64,000 nt of DNA from an uncultured Balneola sp. (lineage in GTDB: Bacteria > Bacteroidota > Rhodothermia > Balneolales > Balneolaceae). The translations under genes and the position numbers were made by a program. Position 1 is the first letter of the stretch, and the number at the start of each line of letters is the position of its first letter. Positions 28,087 through 38,302 of this stretch are shown piece after piece. Location of the stretch: contig CABZWK010000009.1 of NCBI GenBank assembly GCA_902529365.1, positions 1 through 64,000 of the forward strand, written 5' to 3'. A model generated the notes under the pieces. It was given only the letters and a program-made list of their open reading frames with translations, ran no database searches and was not told the DNA's origin.

Positions 28087-28414
28087 GAGAGGTATTAAAA
28101 ATTGGGTGAAAATGAGTTATCAGACGCAGGCGAGTTGAAGAAGGGGATTTGCGCGTAAAATTAATTTAAGGAATATCCATAGTGCGATTAGCAGGGATAT
28201 AGATGCACAAATCCCCATGGATGTACATTAAGAATATGTACAGAGGTGTGTACAGAAATTGTATGTAATGGTGATTTGTACATAAATAGAGTATAAATAT
28301 AGGCATTAAATAACAAAGGAGGAACGGGAATTTTATTACCACGAAAAGCCGTTAGTGTTACAGAATATTTACCGCTTTAATGCTATATTAAGTCAATAAA
28401 CGTAATTTTATACT

Positions 28415-28657
28415 ATGCATACAATTGCTCAATTAACATACATTCCTTTAGCTACACACAATCCGACTGAATTGGTTCAGGAATTGTTGGAACATCTAGC
28501 ACAGTACGAGGTAAAAATTGAGGTAGGTTATCTTTCATCAACGGTCATTGGAGAGCCAGAGGAAGTCTTTAAATTGATTAAAGAAACCTACGAAATGATG
28601 TCTGTAGAGCAAGAACGATTTAGGTTTCATATAGAGTTGCTTAGTCCAGAGAAGTAA
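28415..28657 (+). CDS. Small MTH1187/YkoF-like (DUF77) thiamine-binding family protein
   Basis: 80 aa ferredoxin-like pattern; AQLTYIPLATHNPTELVQELL...YEVKIEVGYLSSTVIGEPEEVFKLIKETYE resembles the DUF77 pattern. Confidence 0.55.
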   Translation: MHTIAQLTYIPLATHNPTELVQELLEHLAQYEVKIEVGYLSSTVIGEPEEVFKLIKETYEMMSVEQERFRFHIELLSPEK

Positions 28658-28720
28658 CTTTTTTTTCATCAAGTTTGCCCCAAAAGTTGGGGACTTAGGT
28701 TAAAGTTTACCTTATTATAT

Positions 28721-30523
28721 ATGTCAGATATCAGGAATTTTTGCATCATAGCTCATATCGATCACGGTAAGAGCACCCTAGCAGACCGGTTGCTGCAAAT
28801 CACCGGTACAATTACTGAACGAGAAATGCAGGAGCAAATGCTCGATGACATGGACTTGGAACGTGAGCGTGGTATTACCATTAAAAGTCATGCTATCAAG
28901 CTGAATTATGTACGTCCAAATGGAGAAAAGTATTTCTTTAATCTAATCGATACACCTGGTCACGTAGATTTTGCTTATGAGGTGTCGAGAGCGCTTAAAG
29001 CATGCGAAGGAGCCATTTTGGTTGTGGATGCCACTCAAGGTATTGAAGCGCAAACCATATCAAATTTGTACCAGGCCATTGAGCAGGGGCTTGAAATTAT
29101 ACCGGTGCTCAACAAAATAGACTTACCCTCTTCCGATCCCGAGGGAGTGGGCCAGCAGGTGGTGGATTTAATTGGCTGTAAAATGGAGGAGATTTTGCAT
29201 GTTTCTGGGAAGACAGGTGAAGGAGTTCCGGAACTATTAGAGGCCATTGTAGAGCGAGTACCCGCGCCCAAAGAAGAGGTTGATAAACCCTTACGTGCCT
29301 TAATCTTTGATTCCATTTTTAATACCTACCGGGGATCGGTTGCCTATGTCCGCGTATTCGAAGGCGTGTTGAAAAAAGGGGAGCGATTTCGATTTATGGC
29401 CAATGAAATTGAGTACAATGCCGAAGATGTAGGCTATTTGCGCATGAGTTATGAGCCTACTCAGGAGCTTCGGGCTGGTGATGTAGGCTATGTGATTGGA
29501 AGCGTTAAATCACTTCAAGATGTGCGTGTGGGGGATACCATCACCCATGTAAAAAATGGGGCTACGGTGCCTATTCCTGGTTATCAAGAAGCCAAACCGA
29601 TGGTATTTAGTGGAATATTCCCGACTCAATCGGAAGATTTCGAGGACTTACGGTCGGCTTTGGAAAAACTCCAACTTAATGATGCCTCCTTGACCTATGA
29701 GCCTGAAACCTCTAAAGCCTTAGGCTTTGGTTTTAGGGCTGGTTTCCTTGGCTTGTTGCATATGGAGATTGTTCAAGAGCGTTTAGATCGAGAGTTCGAT
29801 ATTGACATTATTACCACAGTTCCTAACGTACAGTACGAGGTTGAGCTCGAAGATAAATCAAAGATCAGGGTGGATAACCCTAGTCAGATGCCTGAAGTAG
29901 GAGAAATCAGTACTATTTATGAACCGTACATTAAGGCTAATATCATCACACCAGCAGAGTACATTGGTCCTATAATGAAACTTTGTCAGGAACGACGAGG
30001 TATTTATGTAAACCAGATGTTTATGCAAAATAACCGGGTGGAGATAACCTATGAACTACCCATGGCCGAAGTGGTTTTTGATTTTTATGATCGCCTGAAA
30101 TCTGGTACACGTGGTTACGCATCGTTGGATTATGAATTCATCGAGTACCGGCCAGGCCAGTTAGTGCGGTTGGACATTTTGTTGAATGGAGATCAGGTAG
30201 ATGCATTGTCGTCCATTTCGCACAGGGATAAAGCGTACTATCAAGGGCGAAAAGTGTGTGCTAAGTTAAAAGAACTTATTCCCAGACAACAATTCGAAGT
30301 GGCGGTACAGGCAGCTATCGGTTCTCGTATTATTGCTCGTGATTCAGTTCGAGCCCTTCGTAAAGATGTTACGGCGAAGTGTTATGGTGGGGATATTTCG
30401 CGTAAGCGAAAGTTACTCGAGAAACAAAAAGAGGGTAAGAAGCGGATGAAGCAGGTGGGTGCAGTGGAAATTCCACAGGAAGCTTTCCTAGCGGTTCTAT
30501 CCATGGACGACGATGACCGGTAA
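28721..30523 (+). CDS. lepA: Elongation factor 4
   Basis: [58 protein letters not shown]. Confidence 0.97.
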   Translation: MSDIRNFCIIAHIDHGKSTLADRLLQITGTITEREMQEQMLDDMDLERERGITIKSHAIKLNYVRPNGEKYFFNLIDTPGHVDFAYEVSRALKACEGAILVVDATQGIEAQTISNLYQAIEQGLEIIPVLNKIDLPSSDPEGVGQQVVDLIGCKMEEILHVSGKTGEGVPELLEAIVERVPAPKEEVDKPLRALIFDSIFNTYRGSVAYVRVFEGVLKKGERFRFMANEIEYNAEDVGYLRMSYEPTQELRAGDVGYVIGSVKSLQDVRVGDTITHVKNGATVPIPGYQEAKPMVFSGIFPTQSEDFEDLRSALEKLQLNDASLTYEPETSKALGFGFRAGFLGLLHMEIVQERLDREFDIDIITTVPNVQYEVELEDKSKIRVDNPSQMPEVGEISTIYEPYIKANIITPAEYIGPIMKLCQERRGIYVNQMFMQNNRVEITYELPMAEVVFDFYDRLKSGTRGYASLDYEFIEYRPGQLVRLDILLNGDQVDALSSISHRDKAYYQGRKVCAKLKELIPRQQFEVAVQAAIGSRIIARDSVRALRKDVTAKCYGGDISRKRKLLEKQKEGKKRMKQVGAVEIPQEAFLAVLSMDDDDR

Positions 30524-30556
30524 TCACTAATAAGAACTACAGCTGTTAAAGCCACT

Positions 30557-31189
30557 ATGTCTACTATGTTGAATACAGAAGAATTATCACACAGCAAAAC
30601 CTCGTTCTTACACTCATGCAAGACTGCTTTAGCGGTTTTTTTTCTGATTATGCTAGTAAGCACCTCTACTGTTAATGCCCAATTTGAGGAGCCTGTGATA
30701 AAAAAAGTATCTACAGAAGATGCGGCAGCATTTGAAGCAGAGTTCAAAGACATTAAATGGACAGGGCAGGGATTCAACTACAATGAGTTAGACCGTGTGC
30801 CAGCTATTGAATTACGCGCTCGATTAGAATCCATATTTGGAGAACCTACAAAAACCATAGAGGATATTGTCGAGCGAGGGAAGCTAAGAGCGGGTAAAGC
30901 CATACAATTTGAGTATTGGTTTATTGTAGATGGGGAAATACCCATGATGATTTTAGATCTGGATGGTCCTTTTGCAGACGGGTTAGTGTATGTTGGTGCA
31001 AGTCGTTACATTGATTTAATGCCAGCAGTTAAACGGAGTTTGACAAGGCAGTTATTGGAAACCGAGCCCAAGGCCTACAAAGATTATTTTTATTCTCCAG
31101 AACGTGAGCAGTGGTACGAAGTTCGTTATCAAGATGGTGAATACACTAAGAAAGAAGTGGATAAACCCTCTCATATACGATTGTATTAA
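30557..31189 (+). CDS. Hypothetical secreted protein
   Basis: 210 aa, N-terminal hydrophobic signal (ALAVFFLIMLVSTSTVNAQ); no recognised domain. Confidence 0.55.
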   Translation: MSTMLNTEELSHSKTSFLHSCKTALAVFFLIMLVSTSTVNAQFEEPVIKKVSTEDAAAFEAEFKDIKWTGQGFNYNELDRVPAIELRARLESIFGEPTKTIEDIVERGKLRAGKAIQFEYWFIVDGEIPMMILDLDGPFADGLVYVGASRYIDLMPAVKRSLTRQLLETEPKAYKDYFYSPEREQWYEVRYQDGEYTKKEVDKPSHIRLY

Positions 31190-31290
31190 AGTCACGAACC
31201 AAGTATAATAACCAAGTATATCTTTTGGCTTGAATGGCCAATTTGCCGTATACATGAAATACCGCAACATCCACTAACAGCTACATAGTA

Positions 31291-32403
31291 TTGGAAACTT
31301 CCCATTCTTCTCAAGATCCTAACTCATCATCTGCTAAAAACGCGGGTAAAACTAACCAAGAACACCCTACAAAATCAGTGCTTCGCGAGTGGCTAGATGC
31401 CTTTGTTTTTGCCTTCATAGTGGCCGCAATTCTTCGGGCTTTTTTGTTTGGCTCCTATAAGATACCCACTGGATCTATGGAGAAAGATCTGTTGATTGGC
31501 GATTTTTTGATTGTTTCCAACGCAGCCTATGGTGCGCGTACACCCATGTCTCTTTGTGTGCCATTTACCCAATGGTGTTTACCAGGCGTTACCTTGCCAT
31601 TCACTCGTTTACCTGGATACCGTTCAATTGCTCGGAATGACGTGTTTGTATTTAATGTGCCTTGGGAAGTAAAGCCTATATCCCAAAAAACAAATTATAT
31701 TAAACGAGCGGTAGGAATTCCTGGTGATACCCTTGAGTTCAAAGACAAAGTGTTGTTTGTAAATGGCGAGGCTGAACCTACTCACGATGGGGTTCAGAAA
31801 TTCCATACGTTGATTTTGAAGGAAGGAGTTAGGCTGACCAATGCAAGAATGGAAGAAATTAATGCTGGGACCATAGGCGCTAGTAGTCGCTATTTTCAGC
31901 AGGTATCTAACGTTGAGTATCGAGTAAATTTAACCGATGAAGTAGTCCAACAAGCTGCTTCTTGGGCTGAAACTGATACACTTTACCCTACCGTTATTCC
32001 AGCCAATCAAGTGGTTTCTGCCTATACCCAAAGCGCAGGTTATTTTTCTAGAGCATTCAACAATCCAGATCATTTTGGGCCTATTGTAGTTCCTTTTGAG
32101 GGTCAAGAAGTTTTATTGAATGCGTCAAATTGGCCTGTTTACAAAGACCTGATTGAGCGCTATGAGCATAATGAGGTGCAAACTCAGGGCGGGGTTTTCA
32201 TGATAAACAGGGAGCAGACGAATCGATATGTTGTTCAACAAGATTATTACTTTGCCATGGGGGATAATCGCGATTCAAGTGAAGATTCTAGGTTTTGGGG
32301 ATTTGTACCCAAGGATCATGTGATTGGCAGGGCAGGTATTGTCTGGATGTCATTGAACAATGGCCTGCCAAGGATGAACCGGTTTTTTCATATCATCGAC
32401 TAG
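31291..32403 (+). CDS. lepB: Signal peptidase I, large inserted lid region
   Basis: KIPTGSMEKDL, YIKRAVGIPGDTLEFKDKVLFVNGE, MGDNRDSSEDSRFWGFVPKDHVIGRA; TTG start. Confidence 0.92.
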   Translation: METSHSSQDPNSSSAKNAGKTNQEHPTKSVLREWLDAFVFAFIVAAILRAFLFGSYKIPTGSMEKDLLIGDFLIVSNAAYGARTPMSLCVPFTQWCLPGVTLPFTRLPGYRSIARNDVFVFNVPWEVKPISQKTNYIKRAVGIPGDTLEFKDKVLFVNGEAEPTHDGVQKFHTLILKEGVRLTNARMEEINAGTIGASSRYFQQVSNVEYRVNLTDEVVQQAASWAETDTLYPTVIPANQVVSAYTQSAGYFSRAFNNPDHFGPIVVPFEGQEVLLNASNWPVYKDLIERYEHNEVQTQGGVFMINREQTNRYVVQQDYYFAMGDNRDSSEDSRFWGFVPKDHVIGRAGIVWMSLNNGLPRMNRFFHIID

Positions 32404-32433
32404 TTTCATTCCGTCGAGGGGCTCTAGTTTAAA

Positions 32434-33603
32434 CTAAGCAATACTCTTTCCCCTGGGAGCTCCTTCCCGTATGGCTAATTGTCCGCAACCGGCATCAATA
32501 TCATCACCCCGGGATCGACGTACTGTCGCTCGGATTTTATGCTTGGACAATCGGTTCATAAAACGATCTAGCCTGTCTTCTCGTGCTCGGCGAAGAGCCA
32601 CTCCGGCTACATTATTGTACATGATGATGTTCACCTTGCTCGGAGCCCACCCTACAATAGAGGCAAGTGCATCGGCGTCTTCTATTGAGTCATTGAATTC
32701 GTCGAATAATAGATATTCATAAGTGATAGCCCGTTCGGTCGCTTGGTAATAGTATTGGACTGCTTGCTTTAGTTGTTCCAGGTTCATAGAGCTGTTGATG
32801 GGCATGATTTTATCTCGCTTATCATCTATGGCGGCATGAAGTGAGATGGCAAGATTGAACGGCTGGCCTTCGTCAGCTAATTTTATTATCTGTTTGGTGA
32901 GTCCTACGGTAGATACAGTGATCCGTTTTGGAGATAACTCAATACTGAGAGGATCGGAAATGATGGAGGCTGACTGGGTGATGGCTGTATAGTTATGAAG
33001 AGGCTCACCCATACCCATATAGACGATGTTGGTAATTTTTTTCCCGTACTTCTCCATGGCAATCTCATTTATATATTGTACTTGGTCGACTATTTCGCCG
33101 TGACTGAGATTACGGAAAAAGCCCATTTTACCGGTAGCGCAAAATTGACAGCCAAATACGCAGCCTACCTGAGAACTTACACACACTGTAAGGCGATTGG
33201 CAGCTCCATCGGGATAAAAGTCAGGTATGAGTACGGCTTCTATCTTATCGTTTTCCTGTCGGTCGTTTAGTTGGAACAAAAACTTAATGGTGCCGTCCTT
33301 GGATTGCTGCTCTAGCGAAGGAGTAATGCGGTTGATGAAGGCATTATCTTGCAGATATTCGCGCATTTTTTTAGGAAGATTAGTCATGTCTTCGAACTTA
33401 TGAACTCCTTTTTGGTATAACCATTGAAAGAGTTGGTCGGCACGAAAACGGGGCCATCCATGTTCGGCGCAATAGGCTAGGAGTTCTTCCTTGGTCAGTG
33501 ATTTGACATCCAATTTACTAGTGACATGGTTGGATTTAGTAGGTGTGATCGAAGGTGAATCCTCTGATTGTGCAGAGGTTATATCACTGGATGATTCGCG
33601 CAT
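32434..33603 (-). CDS. rlmN: Dual-specificity 23S rRNA/tRNA m2A methyltransferase RlmN (radical SAM)
   Basis: CVSSQVGCVFGCQFCATGKMGFFRNL, NIVYMGMGEPLHNY, RRSRGDDIDAGCGQL. Confidence 0.95.
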   Translation of the reverse strand: MRESSSDITSAQSEDSPSITPTKSNHVTSKLDVKSLTKEELLAYCAEHGWPRFRADQLFQWLYQKGVHKFEDMTNLPKKMREYLQDNAFINRITPSLEQQSKDGTIKFLFQLNDRQENDKIEAVLIPDFYPDGAANRLTVCVSSQVGCVFGCQFCATGKMGFFRNLSHGEIVDQVQYINEIAMEKYGKKITNIVYMGMGEPLHNYTAITQSASIISDPLSIELSPKRITVSTVGLTKQIIKLADEGQPFNLAISLHAAIDDKRDKIMPINSSMNLEQLKQAVQYYYQATERAITYEYLLFDEFNDSIEDADALASIVGWAPSKVNIIMYNNVAGVALRRAREDRLDRFMNRLSKHKIRATVRRSRGDDIDAGCGQLAIREGAPRGKSIA

Positions 33604-33629
33604 TCAGATGTGGGTATAAATTGGGCTTT

Positions 33630-34973
33630 TTAAAAGCGGGTGTTTACCACACTATCATAAATAGATCCAAAGCTAATTTCAAATCCTGCACTTACGCGAT
33701 ATGAATAAGAAGTTGCCTGCTGACGGGTATTAGCAATGGCTTCTTTATCGGTAACGCCTCCTGCGGAGAGTGATAGTTGGTTATTTATGATTGAGTATTC
33801 ATTATTGACAAATACTGATAAACCTCTAATTATTCTCATACTTAATTCAAGCTCAATATTGAGTCTATTTTTACTTAAATCATGCAAATAAGTAGTCCCT
33901 TCCATAGTAGCCTGTAAACTACCCCATGGCTTAGTGTAGTCCATATTAAAATTTAACTCCTGCTCAAACAATGTTTCTTCTGTTTTTCCAAATAGAGTCT
34001 TTTCAGTGTAAAAAACTTTTTGTGGATTAATACCATATCTAAGAGTTACTTCTCTTCGTGCAAATTCTCTGTAGGGATAAAATGAAAATTCAACTGTAGG
34101 AGCAATGCCATATGCTAGATCAATATTTTCTCTGGTAGATGAACGCCCCCCGAAATAAGTTCCTATTGACCAATGCTCACTCAAAGAGTAAACTAATTGG
34201 CCATAAACATATTGTCTCTCTGTTACAAATTCGTCATTGATATTATTACCTAGATAATCTTTGGTTTTAAATGTTCTTCGCCTATAGTTGTTGTTAAACC
34301 AAAGCCTAAACTTCCATGTTTCAGTTGTATGTCTAATATTTACTCGATTTTCGATAACTAGTGTTTTTTGATTCTCTTCACCATCTATTGAACCATTGCT
34401 ACCAATTTCAAATATCCAATTATTCCATTTATCCTCATTATTTGAAGATAATTCTCGGAGATCGCCAGTATATTTTAAATCAAAATTATTAAGAGCATTT
34501 TTTTTGCTCAGATAAGTTACTAGGCCTAGTTTAATGTGCTTTACAAGTCCATTACGTTCTTCGTCATCTGTATCAGAATCAAATGAGGTGTAAGTTATGT
34601 CTTGGTTTATATTCACATAACTTTTATTGCCTAGATAAGAGATTTGATATTGACTACCACCAGAAGCTGTACGACGCTGAGTTATTATTAAATGGATCTC
34701 GGCATCTGCCATCTCACGAACAAAGTTCACAAAAATAATTTCGCTCTTTATAAAGCTCTCTCTACAACCACGACAGTCTAAGAAAACATTGAGAGGCTCT
34801 TCTGGATTGGGTGCTTGTTCAACGGTAGTGATGAGTTTATTTGCTCCTAGACTTAGTACTTGAGCAAATATAATAGGGGATATCGTAAGATTGGTAGCTA
34901 ATAAAACCAACAAAAATACATTGCTTTTTTTATATAAAGATGACCAAGAAAAGCGGTGTAAAATTCGATTCAT
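33630..34973 (-). CDS. Hypothetical outer-membrane beta-barrel protein
   Basis: 447 aa, N-terminal signal, alternating aromatic beta strands, C-terminal Phe (VVNTRF); no family recognised. Confidence 0.55.
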   Translation of the reverse strand: MNRILHRFSWSSLYKKSNVFLLVLLATNLTISPIIFAQVLSLGANKLITTVEQAPNPEEPLNVFLDCRGCRESFIKSEIIFVNFVREMADAEIHLIITQRRTASGGSQYQISYLGNKSYVNINQDITYTSFDSDTDDEERNGLVKHIKLGLVTYLSKKNALNNFDLKYTGDLRELSSNNEDKWNNWIFEIGSNGSIDGEENQKTLVIENRVNIRHTTETWKFRLWFNNNYRRRTFKTKDYLGNNINDEFVTERQYVYGQLVYSLSEHWSIGTYFGGRSSTRENIDLAYGIAPTVEFSFYPYREFARREVTLRYGINPQKVFYTEKTLFGKTEETLFEQELNFNMDYTKPWGSLQATMEGTTYLHDLSKNRLNIELELSMRIIRGLSVFVNNEYSIINNQLSLSAGGVTDKEAIANTRQQATSYSYRVSAGFEISFGSIYDSVVNTRF

Positions 34974-35266
34974 TAAGTTTGGGTAATGATAAATAAATAA
35001 TTCCTTGTATTGGCTGAGTTTTTAAGCCATATATTGCGATCGTGAGATGATATTTTATTAACTGATTAGAATAACCCTTGAAGTGAAAGATTTTTGAATA
35101 TCACAAGTAGGCTAATTTAAAATCAGAATAATTGTAAAACGGGTAACTAAAAATACAGTTAATTCAATTACTCGATTGCAAAAAAATATTAATAACTGTA
35201 GAGTAATTGAATAGAAATGTGGCCACATTTCGTTCCAAATTGAAAATAAAACACTTGTTAATAGCG

Positions 35267-35894
35267 TTAATGAGCGAAGAGTATTTGGAACACAGCCATA
35301 CCCATAATGGCTAAACTTATCCACCAAGCGACCGTAGCTCCATTGGAGTGCTCTAGTGACTCTGGAATAAGTTCAGCAAAGACCATCCATATCATAGCGC
35401 CGGCGGCTAACCCAAGACCAAAGGGTAGATAAGCTTGGAATTGTTCCACAAACAAAAAGGCATGAACGGCCATAAGAAGTTGAGGGAGGCTGGAAAAAAT
35501 ACTCCACCAAACGGCTTTAATTTGTGATGCTCCTTTGGGTATCATAACTAAACTGATCGCTAGCCCCGATCAGGTCTCTGATCTCTATATGTGAGCTGTT
35601 CTTCATCTATTTATTCGAGAGAACCACTAAGAGTAAGCCAGTAAACATCCCAGCGATAGTCATCCATTAAGCAATTTTATAGCCCTCAAAAATAAGGTTG
35701 AAACTAGCCGAAAGCATAAGTCCACCTACCAGGGCGTTTGATTTGGCCAAAAAACTATTGGAGATATTCTTAATGAAAAAAAACGGTAGGGCGCCGAGTC
35801 CGGTTGCTAAGGCGTTAATCATCGCATAGTTGAATACTTGCACAAGAGGCTCTTGAAAAAAAGAGGTGGGAGTAAGTAGTTCCGCATTCTCCAC
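35267..35894 (-). pseudogene. ZIP-family metal transporter remnant
   Basis: N-part GLGALPFFFIKN...SNALVGGLMLSASFNLIFEGYKIA, TAA stop at 35667-35669, in-frame continuation WMTIAGMFTGLLLVVLSNK, TAG stop at 35607-35609, then MKNSSHIEIRDLIGASD; C-part in another frame IPKGASQIKAVWWSIFSSLPQLLMAVHAFLFVE...AAGAMIWMVFAELIPESL. Confidence 0.85.
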
Positions 35895-36014
35895 GTAGGC
35901 AGATATTAGATTGTGTATGGGCCTAAAAGTAGAGCTTTATTGATTTAGAACGGAATTAAATTGCACCTATACTCATAGATTTATTCGATAATTGCGATAG
36001 TTTTAATACCAAAT

Positions 36015-36689
36015 GTGCGCAGTTATAGCTATACTTTTGCCATGTTAGATCGAAGATTTGCTAAACCGCGCCAACGACTGGTAGAACAGCTGGTTGAAAA
36101 AGGAATTCAAGACCCTATGGTTCTTAATGCTATAGGATCATTACCCCGTCATATTCTTATAGATACCGCTCTTCATCATCGAGCATATGAAGATTCTGCT
36201 TTACCCATTGGTCTCGGTCAAACTATTTCTCAACCCTTCACAGTTGCCAAGCAAACCGAACTCTTAGGGGTAAAACCAGGAGATAAAATCTTAGAAATTG
36301 GAACGGGTTCTGGTTACCAGTGTATGGTATTATGTGAGCTTAAAGCACAGGTTTATAGTGTGGAACGTCATAATGAATTGTATCACCGTGCTAAAGAGGC
36401 CTTACGTGATTTGGGATACCGGCCCCAGCTCAAATGTGGCGATGGGACCTTGGGTTGGTCCACCTATGCACCTTATCATGGTATCGTTGTTACTGCTGGC
36501 GCTCCAGTGGTGCCAGATGATCTTATCCAGCAACTACATGTTGGAGGTAGATTGATCATTCCCGTAGGAAGTAATACCGAACAAAAAATGTTGCGAATTA
36601 CACGCCATTCAGAGGAGGAATATGCCCAGGAAGAGTTTGAAGGATTTACCTTTGTTCCACTAATTGGCCAAAAAGGCTGGAAAGAATAA
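36015..36689 (+). CDS. pcm: Protein-L-isoaspartate O-methyltransferase
   Basis: ALPIGLGQTISQPFTVAKQTELL, ILEIGTGSGYQ, ITAGAP-like VTAGAPVVPDDLIQQL; start may be 36042. Confidence 0.92.
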   Translation: MRSYSYTFAMLDRRFAKPRQRLVEQLVEKGIQDPMVLNAIGSLPRHILIDTALHHRAYEDSALPIGLGQTISQPFTVAKQTELLGVKPGDKILEIGTGSGYQCMVLCELKAQVYSVERHNELYHRAKEALRDLGYRPQLKCGDGTLGWSTYAPYHGIVVTAGAPVVPDDLIQQLHVGGRLIIPVGSNTEQKMLRITRHSEEEYAQEEFEGFTFVPLIGQKGWKE

Positions 36690-36702
36690 ACGCTGATAAA
36701 CT

Positions 36703-37869
36703 ATGGTCGACGAAGTAAGAAAACACCCATCTCCAGATTCCTCAGAAAAAGATCAAAGTTCATTAAAAGAATTCTCTATACTCTGGTTAAAGGGATTTTT
36801 TATGGGCTCGGCTGATGTGGTTCCGGGCGTGAGTGGGGGGACCATGGCGCTCATTTTAGGAATCTATGAGCGGCTTTTATCAGCTATAAAAAGTGTGAAT
36901 GGCGCCGTTTTAAAAGATCTGTTTTCACTACGTTTGGCAAAAGCTGTGGGCCAAATTCATTTGTTATTTTTGGTCATGTTGTTTTCTGGGATTGCTACAG
37001 CTCTTGCCTTCTTTACCAAAATTGTACCCCTTCAAGTGTATATGTTTACCCATCCTGAAATAGTGTTTGGGCTCTTTTTTGGTCTTATACTTGGCTCCAT
37101 TTACGTACTATTGAAAGCCATAGAGCAGCGTCATCTAAGTATGATGGTATTTATTGTGGTGGGAACAGCTATTGGGCTCTGGATAGTCCAATTAGTACCA
37201 ACTCAAACGCCCGAACATCCTCTGTTTGTTTTTTTTAGTGGTGTGATAGCCATAACAGCGATGATCTTGCCCGGTATATCGGGCTCTTATTTGCTGCTGA
37301 TCATGCGTAAGTATGATTTTGTATTGAGTAACATTGGCAAACTAGGTGGGCCAGAGACGATGGAAGGATTTTGGGCGCTCTTACCTTTTATTATTGGGGC
37401 GGTAGTTGGTTTAGCTCTTTTTTCTAGGGTGTTATCTTGGCTTTTGGCACGCTATCATCGGGCTACTTTATCGGTATTGATTGGGTTTTTATTGGGTTCC
37501 TTACTGGTTATCTGGCCATTTCAGGACAGAGAGTATATTGAGCAGGTTAGCGAGGTTGAAATGGTGCTGGCGAATGAGGTGAGCGTACAGCATTTACCAG
37601 GTATTGGCGATGACGCCCCTGCTTTACCGGAATATATGAGGGTGGTGCCTACTCCAAAAGAATCCTCTCTAGTTGACGAGGAGTCATCTACACAGGAATC
37701 TATAGATGGAACTGCTGAAGCCGAGGTTCTTGTCGAAACGGTGAAGCGTAAACTTATTTCGTCCACACCTTATTGGCCCGATGCTACCAATGAACCCAAT
37801 CGTTGGATGGGCTTTACAAGCATATTGATGGGCTTAATGTTGGTGACGGGTTTGGAACGGCTTCGATGA
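36703..37869 (+). CDS. DUF368 family membrane protein
   Basis: GFFMGSADVVPGVSGGTMALILGIYERL and AITAMILPGISGSYLLLIMRKYDFV. Confidence 0.9.
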   Translation: MVDEVRKHPSPDSSEKDQSSLKEFSILWLKGFFMGSADVVPGVSGGTMALILGIYERLLSAIKSVNGAVLKDLFSLRLAKAVGQIHLLFLVMLFSGIATALAFFTKIVPLQVYMFTHPEIVFGLFFGLILGSIYVLLKAIEQRHLSMMVFIVVGTAIGLWIVQLVPTQTPEHPLFVFFSGVIAITAMILPGISGSYLLLIMRKYDFVLSNIGKLGGPETMEGFWALLPFIIGAVVGLALFSRVLSWLLARYHRATLSVLIGFLLGSLLVIWPFQDREYIEQVSEVEMVLANEVSVQHLPGIGDDAPALPEYMRVVPTPKESSLVDEESSTQESIDGTAEAEVLVETVKRKLISSTPYWPDATNEPNRWMGFTSILMGLMLVTGLERLR

Positions 37870-38025
37870 TGCAGGTTACTTTTAAAGTAAGCCATGGTTA
37901 AAGGGACTAGACCAATGTTCAATAAATTATAAAAGGATAGTCATAAAATTTTTAAGAATATTGATGCTTATTTATTTTTCTGGGTATTCTATGCAGTGCC
38001 TAAGTTTTAGCTTTGCCAGTCGGGA

Positions 38026-38271
38026 GTGGTCTTCAAGGCTGAGCTGGTATCCACGAAACATCCAGAATTGAAAGTAGATCTTGAAACAGTGGTTTTAAAG
38101 TATGTTTCGGCACATCACGAAATCGGGGATTATGTAGACGAACACGGCGATTTACTGGTCATGAGTACTCATGGGCGCACGGGTTTGGCGCGAATTCTTA
38201 TTAGCTCAACCACAGAGCAGGTGGCACGACACAGTAAAAAACCGATGCTTACCATCCGAAGCCTTAGTTAA
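38026..38271 (+). pseudogene. Universal stress protein (UspA) C-terminal fragment
   Basis: LLVMSTHGRTGLARILISSTTEQVARHSKKPMLTIR matches the UspA C-terminal half; N-terminal half not found upstream; GTG start. Confidence 0.65.
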
Positions 38272-38302
38272 GTTCTTAGTTAAGTTATGCGTACCTTGAG
38301 AC

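Noticed and set aside
28314-28330. Strong Shine-Dalgarno-like aaaggagga with a possible small gene
   Set aside because: No start codon at suitable spacing; the supported ORF begins about 90 nt downstream at 28415.
28087-28414. Classical histidine attenuator (His-codon leader peptide plus terminator)
   Set aside because: No run of His codons and no T-tract after the hairpin on the - strand.
31197-31221. Short direct repeat aaccaagtata x2 upstream of lepB
   Set aside because: Only 11 bp, two copies, AT-rich; could easily be chance.
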